Source: Calothrix brevissima NIES-22
GTDB lineage: Bacteria; Cyanobacteriota; Cyanobacteriia; Cyanobacteriales; Nostocaceae
NCBI RefSeq assembly: GCF_002367995.1
Contig: NZ_AP018207.1
Span: 6,336,646 to 6,400,645 of the forward strand
Direction: 5' to 3'
DNA length: 64,000 bases
In this document: positions 18,183 to 26,375 of the stretch, piece by piece
Position numbering within the stretch: position 1 is the stretch's first letter
Layout of the letters: every line of letters starts with the position of its first letter
Program-made: the position numbers and the translations under genes
The notes under the pieces: generated by a model
Seen by the model: the letters and a program-made list of their open reading frames with translations, nothing else
Databases searched by the model: none
What the model was told of the DNA's origin: nothing

Positions 18183-18917
18183 ATGGCAGGCGCAATTATT
18201 ACAGGTGGGAATTCTGGGATTGGTAGAGCAACTGCAATTTTATTTGCACAGAAAGGTTACCAAGTAACCATCGCGGCAAGGCGATTAGAGGCACTGATAA
18301 AAGTGCAGCAAGAAATCAAAGAATTTGGGGGCGACTGTTCAATTATCCCTACCAATGTTTCTATTGCAGCGGAAGTTGAGAAATTGATGGAAAATGCGAT
18401 TTCTCAATGGGGGACAATCGACGTGGTTATCAATGCAGCAGGGGTTCTTCATTCAGGAACTATCTTGGATACTGATGAAGCAGCTTGGGATCGCATAATT
18501 GATATCAATCTCAAAGGTACATTTTTAGTTAATCAAGCAGCATTACGTCATATGCTGCCTCGAAAGTCAGGGTCGATTGTGAATGTGGCTTCGGATTTAG
18601 GTGTTACAGGAGGACGTAATATCGCTGCCTATTGTGCTTCTAAAGGTGGAGTCGTGTTACTTACTAAAGCGATGGCTTTAGACCATTCTCACGAAGGTGT
18701 ACGAGTAAATGTACTTTGTCCTGGTGTTGTAATAACACCGATGATTGCTGAAGTAGATGAAGCCGAACGAGCACAATGGGAAAGTGTTGTTCCTCTAAAA
18801 CGTTTTGCTACAGCACAAGAAGTGGCTGAAGCTGCTTACTTTTTAGCTCATGCTCAATATGCGACGGGAAGTTGTTTATTGCTTGATGGAGGAAATACAG
18901 CAGGTGGAGCCGTTTAA
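18183..18917 (+). CDS. short-chain dehydrogenase/reductase
   Basis: Classical SDR of 244 residues: NAD(P)-binding TGGNSGIG, NAAG at the fourth strand, and a catalytic Ser plus YCASK with Tyr and Lys. The Arg residues after the second strand (AARRLEAL) suggest NADP(H). The substrate is unknown. It starts 46 bases after the TnpB element's right end, so its native promoter may have been displaced. Confidence 0.85.
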   Translation: MAGAIITGGNSGIGRATAILFAQKGYQVTIAARRLEALIKVQQEIKEFGGDCSIIPTNVSIAAEVEKLMENAISQWGTIDVVINAAGVLHSGTILDTDEAAWDRIIDINLKGTFLVNQAALRHMLPRKSGSIVNVASDLGVTGGRNIAAYCASKGGVVLLTKAMALDHSHEGVRVNVLCPGVVITPMIAEVDEAERAQWESVVPLKRFATAQEVAEAAYFLAHAQYATGSCLLLDGGNTAGGAV

Positions 18918-19142
18918 CTATCTGTTACAAATTATTGCGGACGGTGCCAAGTCTCTTCAATAGTCACGGGAGAAGCGTTCACCAAAATTTTTTGGACACC
19001 CGCGTTTCTTCTCTTCTAAAGTGAAAAATATCAATAAAACCAACGTAAATATTGTTCGTAATGTTCGTGCGCGAACGTACTATTTTGTCCAAAATCTAAA
19101 ATTATTAGCGTAGGCACAGCCCGCCGTAGGCATCGCCAACCG

Positions 19143-19220
19143 ATACCAGGATACAATCGTTTCTATATCCGTGATCCGGGTGGCAATCGCCTGGAAATTG
19201 TATCGGCAAAATCAAGGTAG
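19143..19220 (+). pseudogene. C-terminal remnant of a glyoxalase/VOC-fold gene
   Basis: An in-frame stretch encodes NRFYIRDPGGNRLEIVSA and then a stop. This is the canonical end of a glyoxalase/VOC protein, with the metal-ligand Glu in NRLEI. No upstream part of the gene is present; preceding bases are repetitive. The rest of this 300-base gap holds a GTTCG/CGAAC inverted repeat at 19063-19076 and no gene. Confidence 0.55.
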
Positions 19221-19224
19221 TCCC

Positions 19225-21399
19225 TCAAATTTGGTAATCTAAGGTGACTAAAACTTTGCCGCCACGTTGGTTAGCAGGTACGGCTTCCGCCATTTTTTGT
19301 GGGTAAGGAAGGTTCAAGTTGTTCATCAATTCAATAAACTGACTGCGGCTGCGTCCCAAAAATCGAGGATTCCAGCGCTTTTCTTCGCCAATGGTAGATA
19401 CTGTTCTCCCTTGATAGTCGTGTCCGGGGAATACCCAGGTGTCATCTGGAAGGGTAAATAGCTTTTGGGTAACGACATCATAAAGTAAGCCCGCATCGCC
19501 GCTTTGGAAGTCGGTACGACCGCAACCCCCGATAAATAACGCATCTCCGGTTAATAAGTGAGTCCCGTTAACGAGGTAAGCCATGTGAGAGTCGGTATGT
19601 CCGGGAGTAGCGATCGCTTGGATTTGCACAGAACCTAATTGTAAAATCTCACCATCAGCAATATAGCGATCGCTAGGCACAGGTTTAGCTTTATCAGGGA
19701 AAACACTTAAGCAGCCTGTAAATTGGCGTAGCTGACCCGTACCCGTAATATGGTCAGCGTGAATATGAGTCTCTAAGCAGTAAAGTAAAGTTAAATCAAG
19801 TTTTTGCAATACTTGTAAGTCCCGTTCTACCAGTTCCAATACCGGATCTACCAAAATAGCAGCTTTGGTTTGTGGATCGGCAATTAGGTATGTATAGGTA
19901 CTCGATTCGCGATCGTAAAGTTGACGAAATAGCATGGCAGGTTTGGGTAAATCGCTCAATGGATTTCCAGCGAACCAATCTCTTGCCATAGCGTAAGGTC
20001 TGGGATTGAGAGATTTCAGTAACTCTTGCGCCAAAGCGGCTGCTTGCAGGCGAATTTCTGGAACTGCTGTAGTCTCCCACAGGTCACCTTTGCGGGGCGT
20101 TCCCAAGGTATAAAGTATTTCTGAAACTTTGCCATTAGCATCAATCACTGCACCGTTAGCAGCAGTCTCCATCCCCATAGATAAAGCATGAGGACGAATC
20201 AGCCCTTGTGCTTGCAAATTAGCAATTAGAGTATTTTTTACAGTTCTATAGTTACAATTTGCACCTGTACAGTTAATAATTCGGTTCACTTGTAAAACAA
20301 TATTGGCTTGGGTTCCCCGTTCACAAATTTTTACCTCAACTGCATTTTCTTTTTCCTGACAAGTCTGAATTCTGCCGCCGTAATAATTCAGTTGTCCAGA
20401 TTGGAGAGTATTATCTAATACATCAGCAATTTCTTCGGCAATCCGGTGGCGGTAAACTTCCCAGTAAGCTTTAACATGACGAAGAAAGCGCTTTTGTTCG
20501 CGGATTGGTAGTGTTTGCCAAAGTTGTTGAGAAATTGGGCGAATAGCATCAATGACTGCGCGCCAATCATAACCATGAATCGCGGCTGTGTGAATTTCTT
20601 GACGTACTAAACCCAGTAAACCCCGCGCTGTTTTGGGTGCAGTCTCTAAATCAAGATAAGTAAAATAGGGAATTGTTGCTTGGTGATGTTGGGGTGTTAA
20701 TCCATGACGGGAAACAGCATGAATTTTGCCGCGAAATCCTTGCTGCTTTAAAGCTACAACTACATCAACCATCGTCAACCCACTTCCCACCAACAAAAGA
20801 GAATCATCTGAATTGAGATTGCTAATTGCATCGCTAGCCCAAGCATCTTTAACATGGGGATGATTATTTCCTAGCGCCGCAATTGGTTGTGGTAAAGAAG
20901 CGGGAAGATTCCCCAAAGCGAGGACAACTTTTTGCACATGCAAAGCCTTACCGCTACTGAGTTGGATTTTAGTGTGATAGTTGCTGGTTTCAATGGCGAT
21001 CGCTTCATCGCCAATTCTCTCTAAACTGATATAAGCTGGCGCATTCGCTTCTGCTTCGGTTAAAATCGCCTGGATATATTCCCCATAAACTTGACGGGGT
21101 ACAAATGTCGCTGCGGTAATGTCAGTATGTCCGTTGTTATGCAGCCACTTTAAGAAATGTTTGGGTTTATCTGCAAAAGCGCTCATTTTCCCGGCGGGGA
21201 CATTCAGCAAATGATTTTTAATCGGCGTACTGTATGCAACTCCTTTACCGATTTCTGTCCGGCGTTCAATCAACTTAATAGAAATTGGTATAGTTGCATT
21301 ACGCAAAATATTGGCTGCAACAAGAGAACCGCTAAAGCCACCTCCAATAATTGCGATCGTGCTAGGAGAAACAGTTTGGTTCAAAATATAGTTGTACAT
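19225..21399 (-). CDS. fusion of FAD/NAD(P)-binding oxidoreductase and ETHE1-like persulfide dioxygenase
   Basis: Residues 1-470 form a flavoprotein of the HcpA/lysine-hydroxylase-like NAD_binding_9 type: TIAIIGGGFSGSLVAANIL, the NHLLNVPAGKMSAF motif and a second nucleotide site LLLVGSGLTMVDVVVAL. Residues ~485-724 form a metallo-beta-lactamase domain of the ETHE1 persulfide dioxygenase group: LETHIHADHITG, ATPGHTDSHMAYL, TGDALFIGGCGRTDFQSGDA and FPGHDYQGRTVSTI. ETHE1 oxidises glutathione persulfide to sulfite; the flavoprotein half may supply or handle the sulfur substrate, but this is inference. I see no frameshift at the joint, so it is a genuine single frame. Confidence 0.8.
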   Translation of the reverse strand: MYNYILNQTVSPSTIAIIGGGFSGSLVAANILRNATIPISIKLIERRTEIGKGVAYSTPIKNHLLNVPAGKMSAFADKPKHFLKWLHNNGHTDITAATFVPRQVYGEYIQAILTEAEANAPAYISLERIGDEAIAIETSNYHTKIQLSSGKALHVQKVVLALGNLPASLPQPIAALGNNHPHVKDAWASDAISNLNSDDSLLLVGSGLTMVDVVVALKQQGFRGKIHAVSRHGLTPQHHQATIPYFTYLDLETAPKTARGLLGLVRQEIHTAAIHGYDWRAVIDAIRPISQQLWQTLPIREQKRFLRHVKAYWEVYRHRIAEEIADVLDNTLQSGQLNYYGGRIQTCQEKENAVEVKICERGTQANIVLQVNRIINCTGANCNYRTVKNTLIANLQAQGLIRPHALSMGMETAANGAVIDANGKVSEILYTLGTPRKGDLWETTAVPEIRLQAAALAQELLKSLNPRPYAMARDWFAGNPLSDLPKPAMLFRQLYDRESSTYTYLIADPQTKAAILVDPVLELVERDLQVLQKLDLTLLYCLETHIHADHITGTGQLRQFTGCLSVFPDKAKPVPSDRYIADGEILQLGSVQIQAIATPGHTDSHMAYLVNGTHLLTGDALFIGGCGRTDFQSGDAGLLYDVVTQKLFTLPDDTWVFPGHDYQGRTVSTIGEEKRWNPRFLGRSRSQFIELMNNLNLPYPQKMAEAVPANQRGGKVLVTLDYQI

Positions 21400-21870
21400 A
21401 AGAGTTATGAGATAGACTTGTTGCTACATAGCTACTAATTTAGAATAGTTAAATCCCGATGTGTATCGGTTTTTCCTAGTAACTAGGTTAAGTAAATATA
21501 AACACACATTATGCTGGCGAAAAAGGTGTCATTTCATCTGAATTTACTATTTCTTATTGGTAATTATTCTGCTTTGACTAGTTACCATAACATTAATGTC
21601 TATTACATAAGCATTTAGCGGATTTCACTGGACATTTTGTCAGCAAAGACGAGAGAAATACGGGTGTTTTCAAATAAGCTGTTATTAACTACCTTAGAGC
21701 AAAAAATTTTCTAACTTAAATGTCAAAATTTACTGACAAAAATAATAGCTCTCAATAGTAGGGTGTCTATTGTCCAGCATATTCTGCAAATTGCTGAAAT
21801 CCAGGAAAGCAAATATTTAGCTTATATTTAAATTTCGTAACATCATTTAATGGTGGAGATGTGAAAACAG
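21400..21870. other. intergenic region between divergent genes
   Basis: 471 AT-rich bases between the fusion gene (leftward) and the FosX-like gene (rightward). I find no open frame or structured element; promoters for both genes should lie here. Confidence 0.35.
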
Positions 21871-22278
21871 ATGATTCAAGGTATCAGCCACATTACATTT
21901 ATAGTTAAAGATTTAGAGAAAATGACAAAATTTCTCACAACTATATTTGCGGCACAAGAAGTATATGCAAGTGGTGAGAATTTTTTCTCTATTACCAAAG
22001 AAAAATTTTTCCTAATTGATGACTTGTGGATTGCGATTATGGAGGGTGAACCGTTAGCGGAAAAGACCTATAACCATATAGCTTTTAAAATAGCCCCAGA
22101 AGACTATGAACTTTATGCAGCGAGAATTAAAAGTTTGGGGGTAGATGTCAAAGAAGATAGAAACCGTGTTGAAGGTGAAGGACGTTCTCTTTATTTCTAT
22201 GACTACGATAACCATTTGTTTGAGTTACACACAGGTACTTTGAATCAGCGCTTGCAAAACTACCTACGTGCAAAATAA
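21871..22278 (+). CDS. fosX: FosX-like fosfomycin hydrolase
   Basis: A 135-residue VOC-fold enzyme closely resembling Listeria FosX: GISHITFIVKDLEKMTKFL, the EKFFLIDDLWIAIMEGE block, TYNHIAFKI and YDNHLFELHTGTL. The metal ligands His (SHIT), His (NHIAF) and Glu (FELHTG) are present. FosX opens the fosfomycin epoxide with water; in a cyanobacterium the natural substrate may differ. It is the last host gene before the integrated element. Confidence 0.85.
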   Translation: MIQGISHITFIVKDLEKMTKFLTTIFAAQEVYASGENFFSITKEKFFLIDDLWIAIMEGEPLAEKTYNHIAFKIAPEDYELYAARIKSLGVDVKEDRNRVEGEGRSLYFYDYDNHLFELHTGTLNQRLQNYLRAK

Positions 22279-22496
22279 ATGCTAGATATGAGCAGAAGCT
22301 TTCATTGAAGGCAATAATAAACACTATATGCCATAATAGCTATATAGCTTTAAAAGCTATATAATAAATTATTGGACTGATATCGATCAAAAGTGAGCTG
22401 GTTGAGTTATGCTAATATAGTAAAGCTTGTGCTTTGTGGCTATTCTGCGGCTACCTAACTAAAAAAAGTTAGATTATGCTCTAGAAAGTCCGTGCT

Positions 22497-22533
22497 GGCG
22501 GCATAGCCAAGTGGTAAGGCAGAGGTCTGCAAA
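22497..22533 (+). pseudogene. 5' half of tRNA-Cys, left attachment site
   Basis: These 37 bases are identical to the first 37 bases of the intact tRNA-Cys at 50379, ending in the anticodon loop (CTGCAAA). Beyond them the sequence diverges completely. This is the pattern left when an element recombines in an anticodon loop and supplies its own 5' half elsewhere. No 3' half is present here, so no functional tRNA can be made. Confidence 0.9.
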
Positions 22534-22802
22534 TGATAACTGACGCTTATCTGAACGTAAGAATAAGGTTTTCAGCCTCTATAAAATAAGCTATTAACCA
22601 ATTTGGCTACTCAACTGGCTACTAGAATTATAACCCATTTAGCTTCATAGATCTAAGTAATAAGTCATTTAACAAAGTGTAAAGGTATATAGGTAGTGTA
22701 TAGTTTACTAACACTACCTATCTAATTAATTAACCTCCTAAGAATATGTAAATGGATATTCAAAGGTTAGGAGAATTTGGCAGTCACAAGTTCTCTGCTC
22801 TC
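22534..22802. other. left end of the element, non-coding
   Basis: Contains a tandem pair of TGGCTACT sites at about 22602-22622, which recur at the element's right end and are candidate recombinase arm sites. A hairpin at about 22691-22719 (AGGTAGTGT...ACACTACCT) follows. No gene is seen. Confidence 0.45.
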
Positions 22803-23786
22803 TTAAGCTGCCTCTTGATTACCCTCGTTGATTAATCTGTCAATGATTTTACTAGATATTTCAGCAGCTTTTTTGTACAGCAGGGTTTCTCCTTCTGTTT
22901 CATCTATGAATATCTCCCATGCTTTATCCATTAGATTATCCAAAGATTCAACTTCTTTTACCTTATGTGGGATATTATCTTTTAATCTCTGACCAGGTCT
23001 AATTCCAAAGATAGCCCATCTAGCTATATACTTCCCATATGCCAGTCGAGTCTCCTTTGTTGTATTTCTATGAGATCTCCGAGCAAAATGTAAGGCAGCA
23101 ATTCTAATGGTCTTATCATGATTATCAGCATTCAATGCTGCTGAAGATATAGAATCTATTCCCTCTGAATTAGCTCCTAATGTTTGTGCATCTAAGTGAG
23201 CTATCTCTGCTCCCCTCATGCGTCTAGAATCATTGTCTTTAATCAACAATGGAAGAAGATAGTTTTTATCTTTTATCTCCTTATAAATGACCCTTATTGA
23301 TTGCTCCAAGTACTCAATAAATAATGATTGTCTCTGCTCTTCATCATTAAATTTAGCCTGAGCTAGGAGAGCAAATACATGAGCAATGCTAAAAATTCTG
23401 TGTCTGCCTCCAATAAGATAAAGTTTTCCATTGAAATCTCCTACGACAATGTCATTCATTAACCAATGATCTTTTTTGAAGATTGAATTGACAAGCTCTT
23501 TAATTCTGTTTTGTTTGAGATCATATTGTTTAAACTCAGCATTACTATGTGACAATGCTTCTGTTAGTAATGACCTCAAGCTATAAGACCTTGAGTTTGG
23601 TATTGAAGTATATTGCTCCTGATAATTCTTATTAAAGCTGCCTGTATCAGATACTTCAATAAATGAATCTACATCTTTTAAGTCCTCATCCTTAAGCAAC
23701 TGGAGGGCTTTTTTATCTGAAGTGAGATGCAAATAAGTACTGTAATTCAATACAGCCTGGTCGTTAGGTGTTCTGTTGCCTTGCAT
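22803..23786 (-). CDS. ParB-like domain protein of the element
   Basis: A 327-residue protein whose central DFNGKLYLIGGRHRIFSIAHVF segment resembles the ParB/sulfiredoxin-fold motif (dGkyyviaGhrRlrA). The flanking regions are helical and charged and match nothing I know. ParB-like phage proteins act in partition, as nucleases or as regulators; the role here is open. It is the first gene inside the left attachment site and is transcribed toward it. The start lies in an AT-rich leader (TTAATTAATT) without a ribosome site. Confidence 0.5.
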   Translation of the reverse strand: MQGNRTPNDQAVLNYSTYLHLTSDKKALQLLKDEDLKDVDSFIEVSDTGSFNKNYQEQYTSIPNSRSYSLRSLLTEALSHSNAEFKQYDLKQNRIKELVNSIFKKDHWLMNDIVVGDFNGKLYLIGGRHRIFSIAHVFALLAQAKFNDEEQRQSLFIEYLEQSIRVIYKEIKDKNYLLPLLIKDNDSRRMRGAEIAHLDAQTLGANSEGIDSISSAALNADNHDKTIRIAALHFARRSHRNTTKETRLAYGKYIARWAIFGIRPGQRLKDNIPHKVKEVESLDNLMDKAWEIFIDETEGETLLYKKAAEISSKIIDRLINEGNQEAA

Positions 23787-24054
23787 AATTAATTAAATCA
23801 TTAATATCCAATAAGTAATCAGAGGATGTTCTGATTAAGTGCACTCGATTATTTACTGGGTGACTTTCTATTAAACTGGTACTGAGTCTTGTTCTTGAAG
23901 TGAATCAGTCACCAGATATCTAAATAATATATGACTTGCCTGCTAGTAGTCTAGGTGTGGTTTACACTACCAGCAGAGTTAGGACTACCAAAAGCTTATG
24001 TAATTATGAACATAGATAGGGGACTAATTAGCTACAGCGATCGCAAGTGAAAGA

Positions 24055-24345
24055 TTACTCCTTATACGCATTACTAACCATTACACTAAGATAAAACAAA
24101 CCAATTAATCCAATCTTAGTCCAATCCTTACCCCCTTCCTTCCACCATTTATAGAAGTCAAACCCCTCTCCATTACTTTGTCCATTACTACCTGCTTGTC
24201 TATTCATCTCATTGACCTTATCAAACTGATCAACTTCATGTCTTTGAATCTCAACAGGATCAAATGCAGGGTTAGATTGAGATAATGCAGGAGATGTTAT
24301 TGAACAAGCTAATATTAAAGGTAAGAGGAGCTTACTGAGTTTCAT
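24055..24345 (-). CDS. small secreted or membrane protein
   Basis: 96 residues: a clear signal peptide (MKLSKLLLPLILACSITSPALS), a polar Gln/Asn-rich middle, and a C-terminal hydrophobic segment IGLIGLFYLSVMVSNA. The two-hydrophobic-segment layout would suit a lysis accessory or envelope protein, but I recognise no family. Confidence 0.55.
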   Translation of the reverse strand: MKLSKLLLPLILACSITSPALSQSNPAFDPVEIQRHEVDQFDKVNEMNRQAGSNGQSNGEGFDFYKWWKEGGKDWTKIGLIGLFYLSVMVSNAYKE

Positions 24346-24536
24346 TGATGTCAGCCTACTGATATACCTAGGACTAGGTTACCCAAATTTAAGCGTGTAA
24401 TAGCAGGTAGGCAGAGCTTGCATCTCTGACACAAGACAGAGCAGACTAAATACCCATAAAAATAGAGGGTAAGATCACCTCCCCTCCTTAAATCGATGCT
24501 ATTAATGCTAATATATGCACCCTGTATAAATAACTA

Positions 24537-24998
24537 TCATTTAAATAGCTCAATAATAGCAGTGATAGCACCTGCCAGAAAAAATGTTACTTTGTTGGCA
24601 GCAATAAACTGAGTTATTGGTTTAGCTAAAGCTTTAATACCCTTAGTAGCATTATTGATTACTGACTTCCTTTCCCAATTATCTACTATTGGTTTAGGTA
24701 CAATAAAGTGAACCGAGTAGTAGGTATATTGACCAGAAGCAGAAGACTTTGTTGGGGGTGTTACCTCATAGAAAATAAACTCACCTGTGCTGAGAGGAGC
24801 ATAAAATACTTCTTTATCAATAACTAGCGGACTGTGGATAAGTTCACCTGGGAACTGACCTTCATAAATCAAATCAAACACTTCACTCTTGTAAGCTTCT
24901 TGTGTTTCTACAGAAGCTAGCTGTAACTGCTCAAGAACAGTTGGTAAATGTTCAATGATCAGGTTCAGTTTCTTGTTCAGGTATTGTTGTTTCAGCAT
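24537..24998 (-). CDS. hypothetical protein with C-terminal membrane segment
   Basis: Starting at the ATG at 24998 (MLKQQYLNKKL) gives 153 residues; an upstream TTG start is possible. The C-terminus is hydrophobic (VTFFLAGAITAIIELF). The middle has a beta-rich portion (FIFYEVTPPTK, YTYYSVHFIVPKP). The 5' end overlaps the upstream 63-residue gene by 47 bases in another phase, suggesting translational coupling. Function unknown. Confidence 0.5.
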   Translation of the reverse strand: MLKQQYLNKKLNLIIEHLPTVLEQLQLASVETQEAYKSEVFDLIYEGQFPGELIHSPLVIDKEVFYAPLSTGEFIFYEVTPPTKSSASGQYTYYSVHFIVPKPIVDNWERKSVINNATKGIKALAKPITQFIAANKVTFFLAGAITAIIELFK

Positions 24999-25143
24999 AA
25001 GGTGCTTTTTTACTTGAGGACAGTTCTGGAACCAAGCCCTCCTCAATCAGATGCTCAAGTATTGAAGTAGCTAGCTGCTTCTTCTTTACTATTTCATCTT
25101 TAGTAGGGGGTCTTGGAACAGAGAGGGATTTTTTTGCATTCAT
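24952..25143 (-). CDS. small hypothetical protein
   Basis: 63 residues, Lys-rich at the N-terminus (MNAKKSLSVPRPP) and acidic at the end (ETTIPEQETEPDH), with a single predicted helix (VKKKQLATSILEHLIEEG). It overlaps the downstream gene and is the promoter-proximal gene of the leftward arm. No family recognised. Confidence 0.4.
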   Translation of the reverse strand: MNAKKSLSVPRPPTKDEIVKKKQLATSILEHLIEEGLVPELSSSKKAPYAETTIPEQETEPDH

Positions 25144-26074
25144 AGTGGCTCAGCTTGTGAAATGATGTGGTCTCAGTACTTATTATTCATTTGTCAGATT
25201 AGTGGGATATCCCCCTAACTAAGTGAGGCAGCACCTCTGTCTGGTGTTGCTCATCTAGTATGTGTCGATTGGGAGGGGGAATGTTGGATGCCGCGATTTT
25301 GGAATAGATAGACATAGCTTCACACTTACTCATGATTAAAGGAAATTTTCCAACAATCTATTGCTAGTAAATTGTTGACTGTTTAAAGTCTAGAAATTAA
25401 AGCTATGGTGCTTATTAATTGGCTGGTAACCATTAAAATAAGCATTAGCCTTACAGACCTAAGTGACTTGTGACAAACATAACCAGGCCAAACACTAGCA
25501 GGACTACGGTTGACACTCCTGTGGATGGTGAAATAACCGAACAATATATAGGTATAGAGCGATATAGGTGTTTGGTAATCGATTTAGAGCAGATTTGATG
25601 CGATCGCTTCTACTTATACTTAGTAGAAGTATGTGCAGACTTAAATGAGTTGAATAGAGAATGTTGAGTATATTTGATCAAATTAGGTAGTTACCAATAG
25701 TAAAAGTTTTAAATAATGAATATTCAATTAATAGGTAATCTGCTAAATGCCTATTCTCAATAAGTAATATAAAACCTTGATTATTACGTTAAATATTCTC
25801 AATAATAAAGAGCAAGGAGAACGTGTAAAATGTCTAGGATACATATGTAGTAAGGCTTGCAGCTATCTATATAGTAGTACTATGCTATCTATGTCTTTCT
25901 CTTCCCTCTGATTCCCTTCCTTCCTCCTCCTTTCTCCTTTGAGATTTAACTAATTAATTTACTATTTAGTTAACTTAGGGATTTGAATTAATATCAAAAA
26001 TTGATTTATAAAACTTGCACAAATTCTTATATATAGAAGATATAATATTCTTATATAACAAGTTCATACTAATT
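25144..26074. other. long non-coding region upstream of the replicase (possible origin)
   Basis: 931 bases without a supportable gene. It contains an inverted repeat CTTCTAC...GTAGAAG at about 25609-25631 beside a HIP1 octamer, repeat copy A (listed separately), and TATTCTCAATA-type motifs near 25752 and 25791 that recur beyond the replicase gene. A TTGCACAA...TATAAT promoter-like arrangement lies at 26015-26046. The position next to a polymerase-like gene makes this a candidate replication origin. Confidence 0.4.
25751..25980 (-). repeat. ~240-bp element repeat, copy A (inverted)
   Basis: Read on the minus strand this has the same order of blocks as copies B and C: a CCTAAGTTAA-type start, a long purine tract, AGATAGCATAGTACTACTA (RC of 25872-25890), ACACGTTCTCCTTGCT (RC around 25811-25826) and TTATTGAGAATATTTAACG. 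It is inverted relative to copy B, so the two flank the replicase gene. Confidence 0.8.
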
Positions 26075-26224
26075 ATGAGTAAGAAAGATTACGCGATTAT
26101 TCCAGTTAGCATCCCTAAAGAATTATGGGAGAAGATTCAAGCAGATGCTCCTTACAAGTACAGATTAGCATCAGGGCAAATTAGATGGGTTCTTGAGCAG
26201 TATTATTCAAATAATGCCCATTAA
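26075..26224 (+). CDS. small ribbon-helix-helix-like protein
   Basis: 49 residues from the ATG at 26075. A strand YAIIPVSIPKELW is followed by helices KIQADAP and SGQIRWVLEQYY, the layout of CopG/MetJ-type ribbon-helix-helix DNA-binding proteins. It lies just upstream of the replicase gene, as copy-number regulators of plasmids do. A frame extension to a TTG at 26015 is unlikely because it would run through the promoter-like region. Confidence 0.5.
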   Translation: MSKKDYAIIPVSIPKELWEKIQADAPYKYRLASGQIRWVLEQYYSNNAH

Positions 26225-26278
26225 GTATCAATAGGTTTTACATATTATTAAATTGTGGATAGGATGACGATCTAAAAA

Positions 26279-26298
26279 GGGAGTGTTAGTGTACTCCC
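26279..26298 (+). terminator. hairpin after the small regulator gene
   Basis: GGGAGT...ACTCCC stem with an 8-base loop, followed 10 bases later by a T-rich tract. Probable terminator or attenuator between the ribbon-helix-helix gene and the replicase gene. Confidence 0.5.
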
Positions 26299-26375
26299 CT
26301 ACCACTTTTTCCTTATCTCACTAGCTACTCCTTCGTCGTAGATGAAGCTATAAAATTTATATATAACATTAACCA

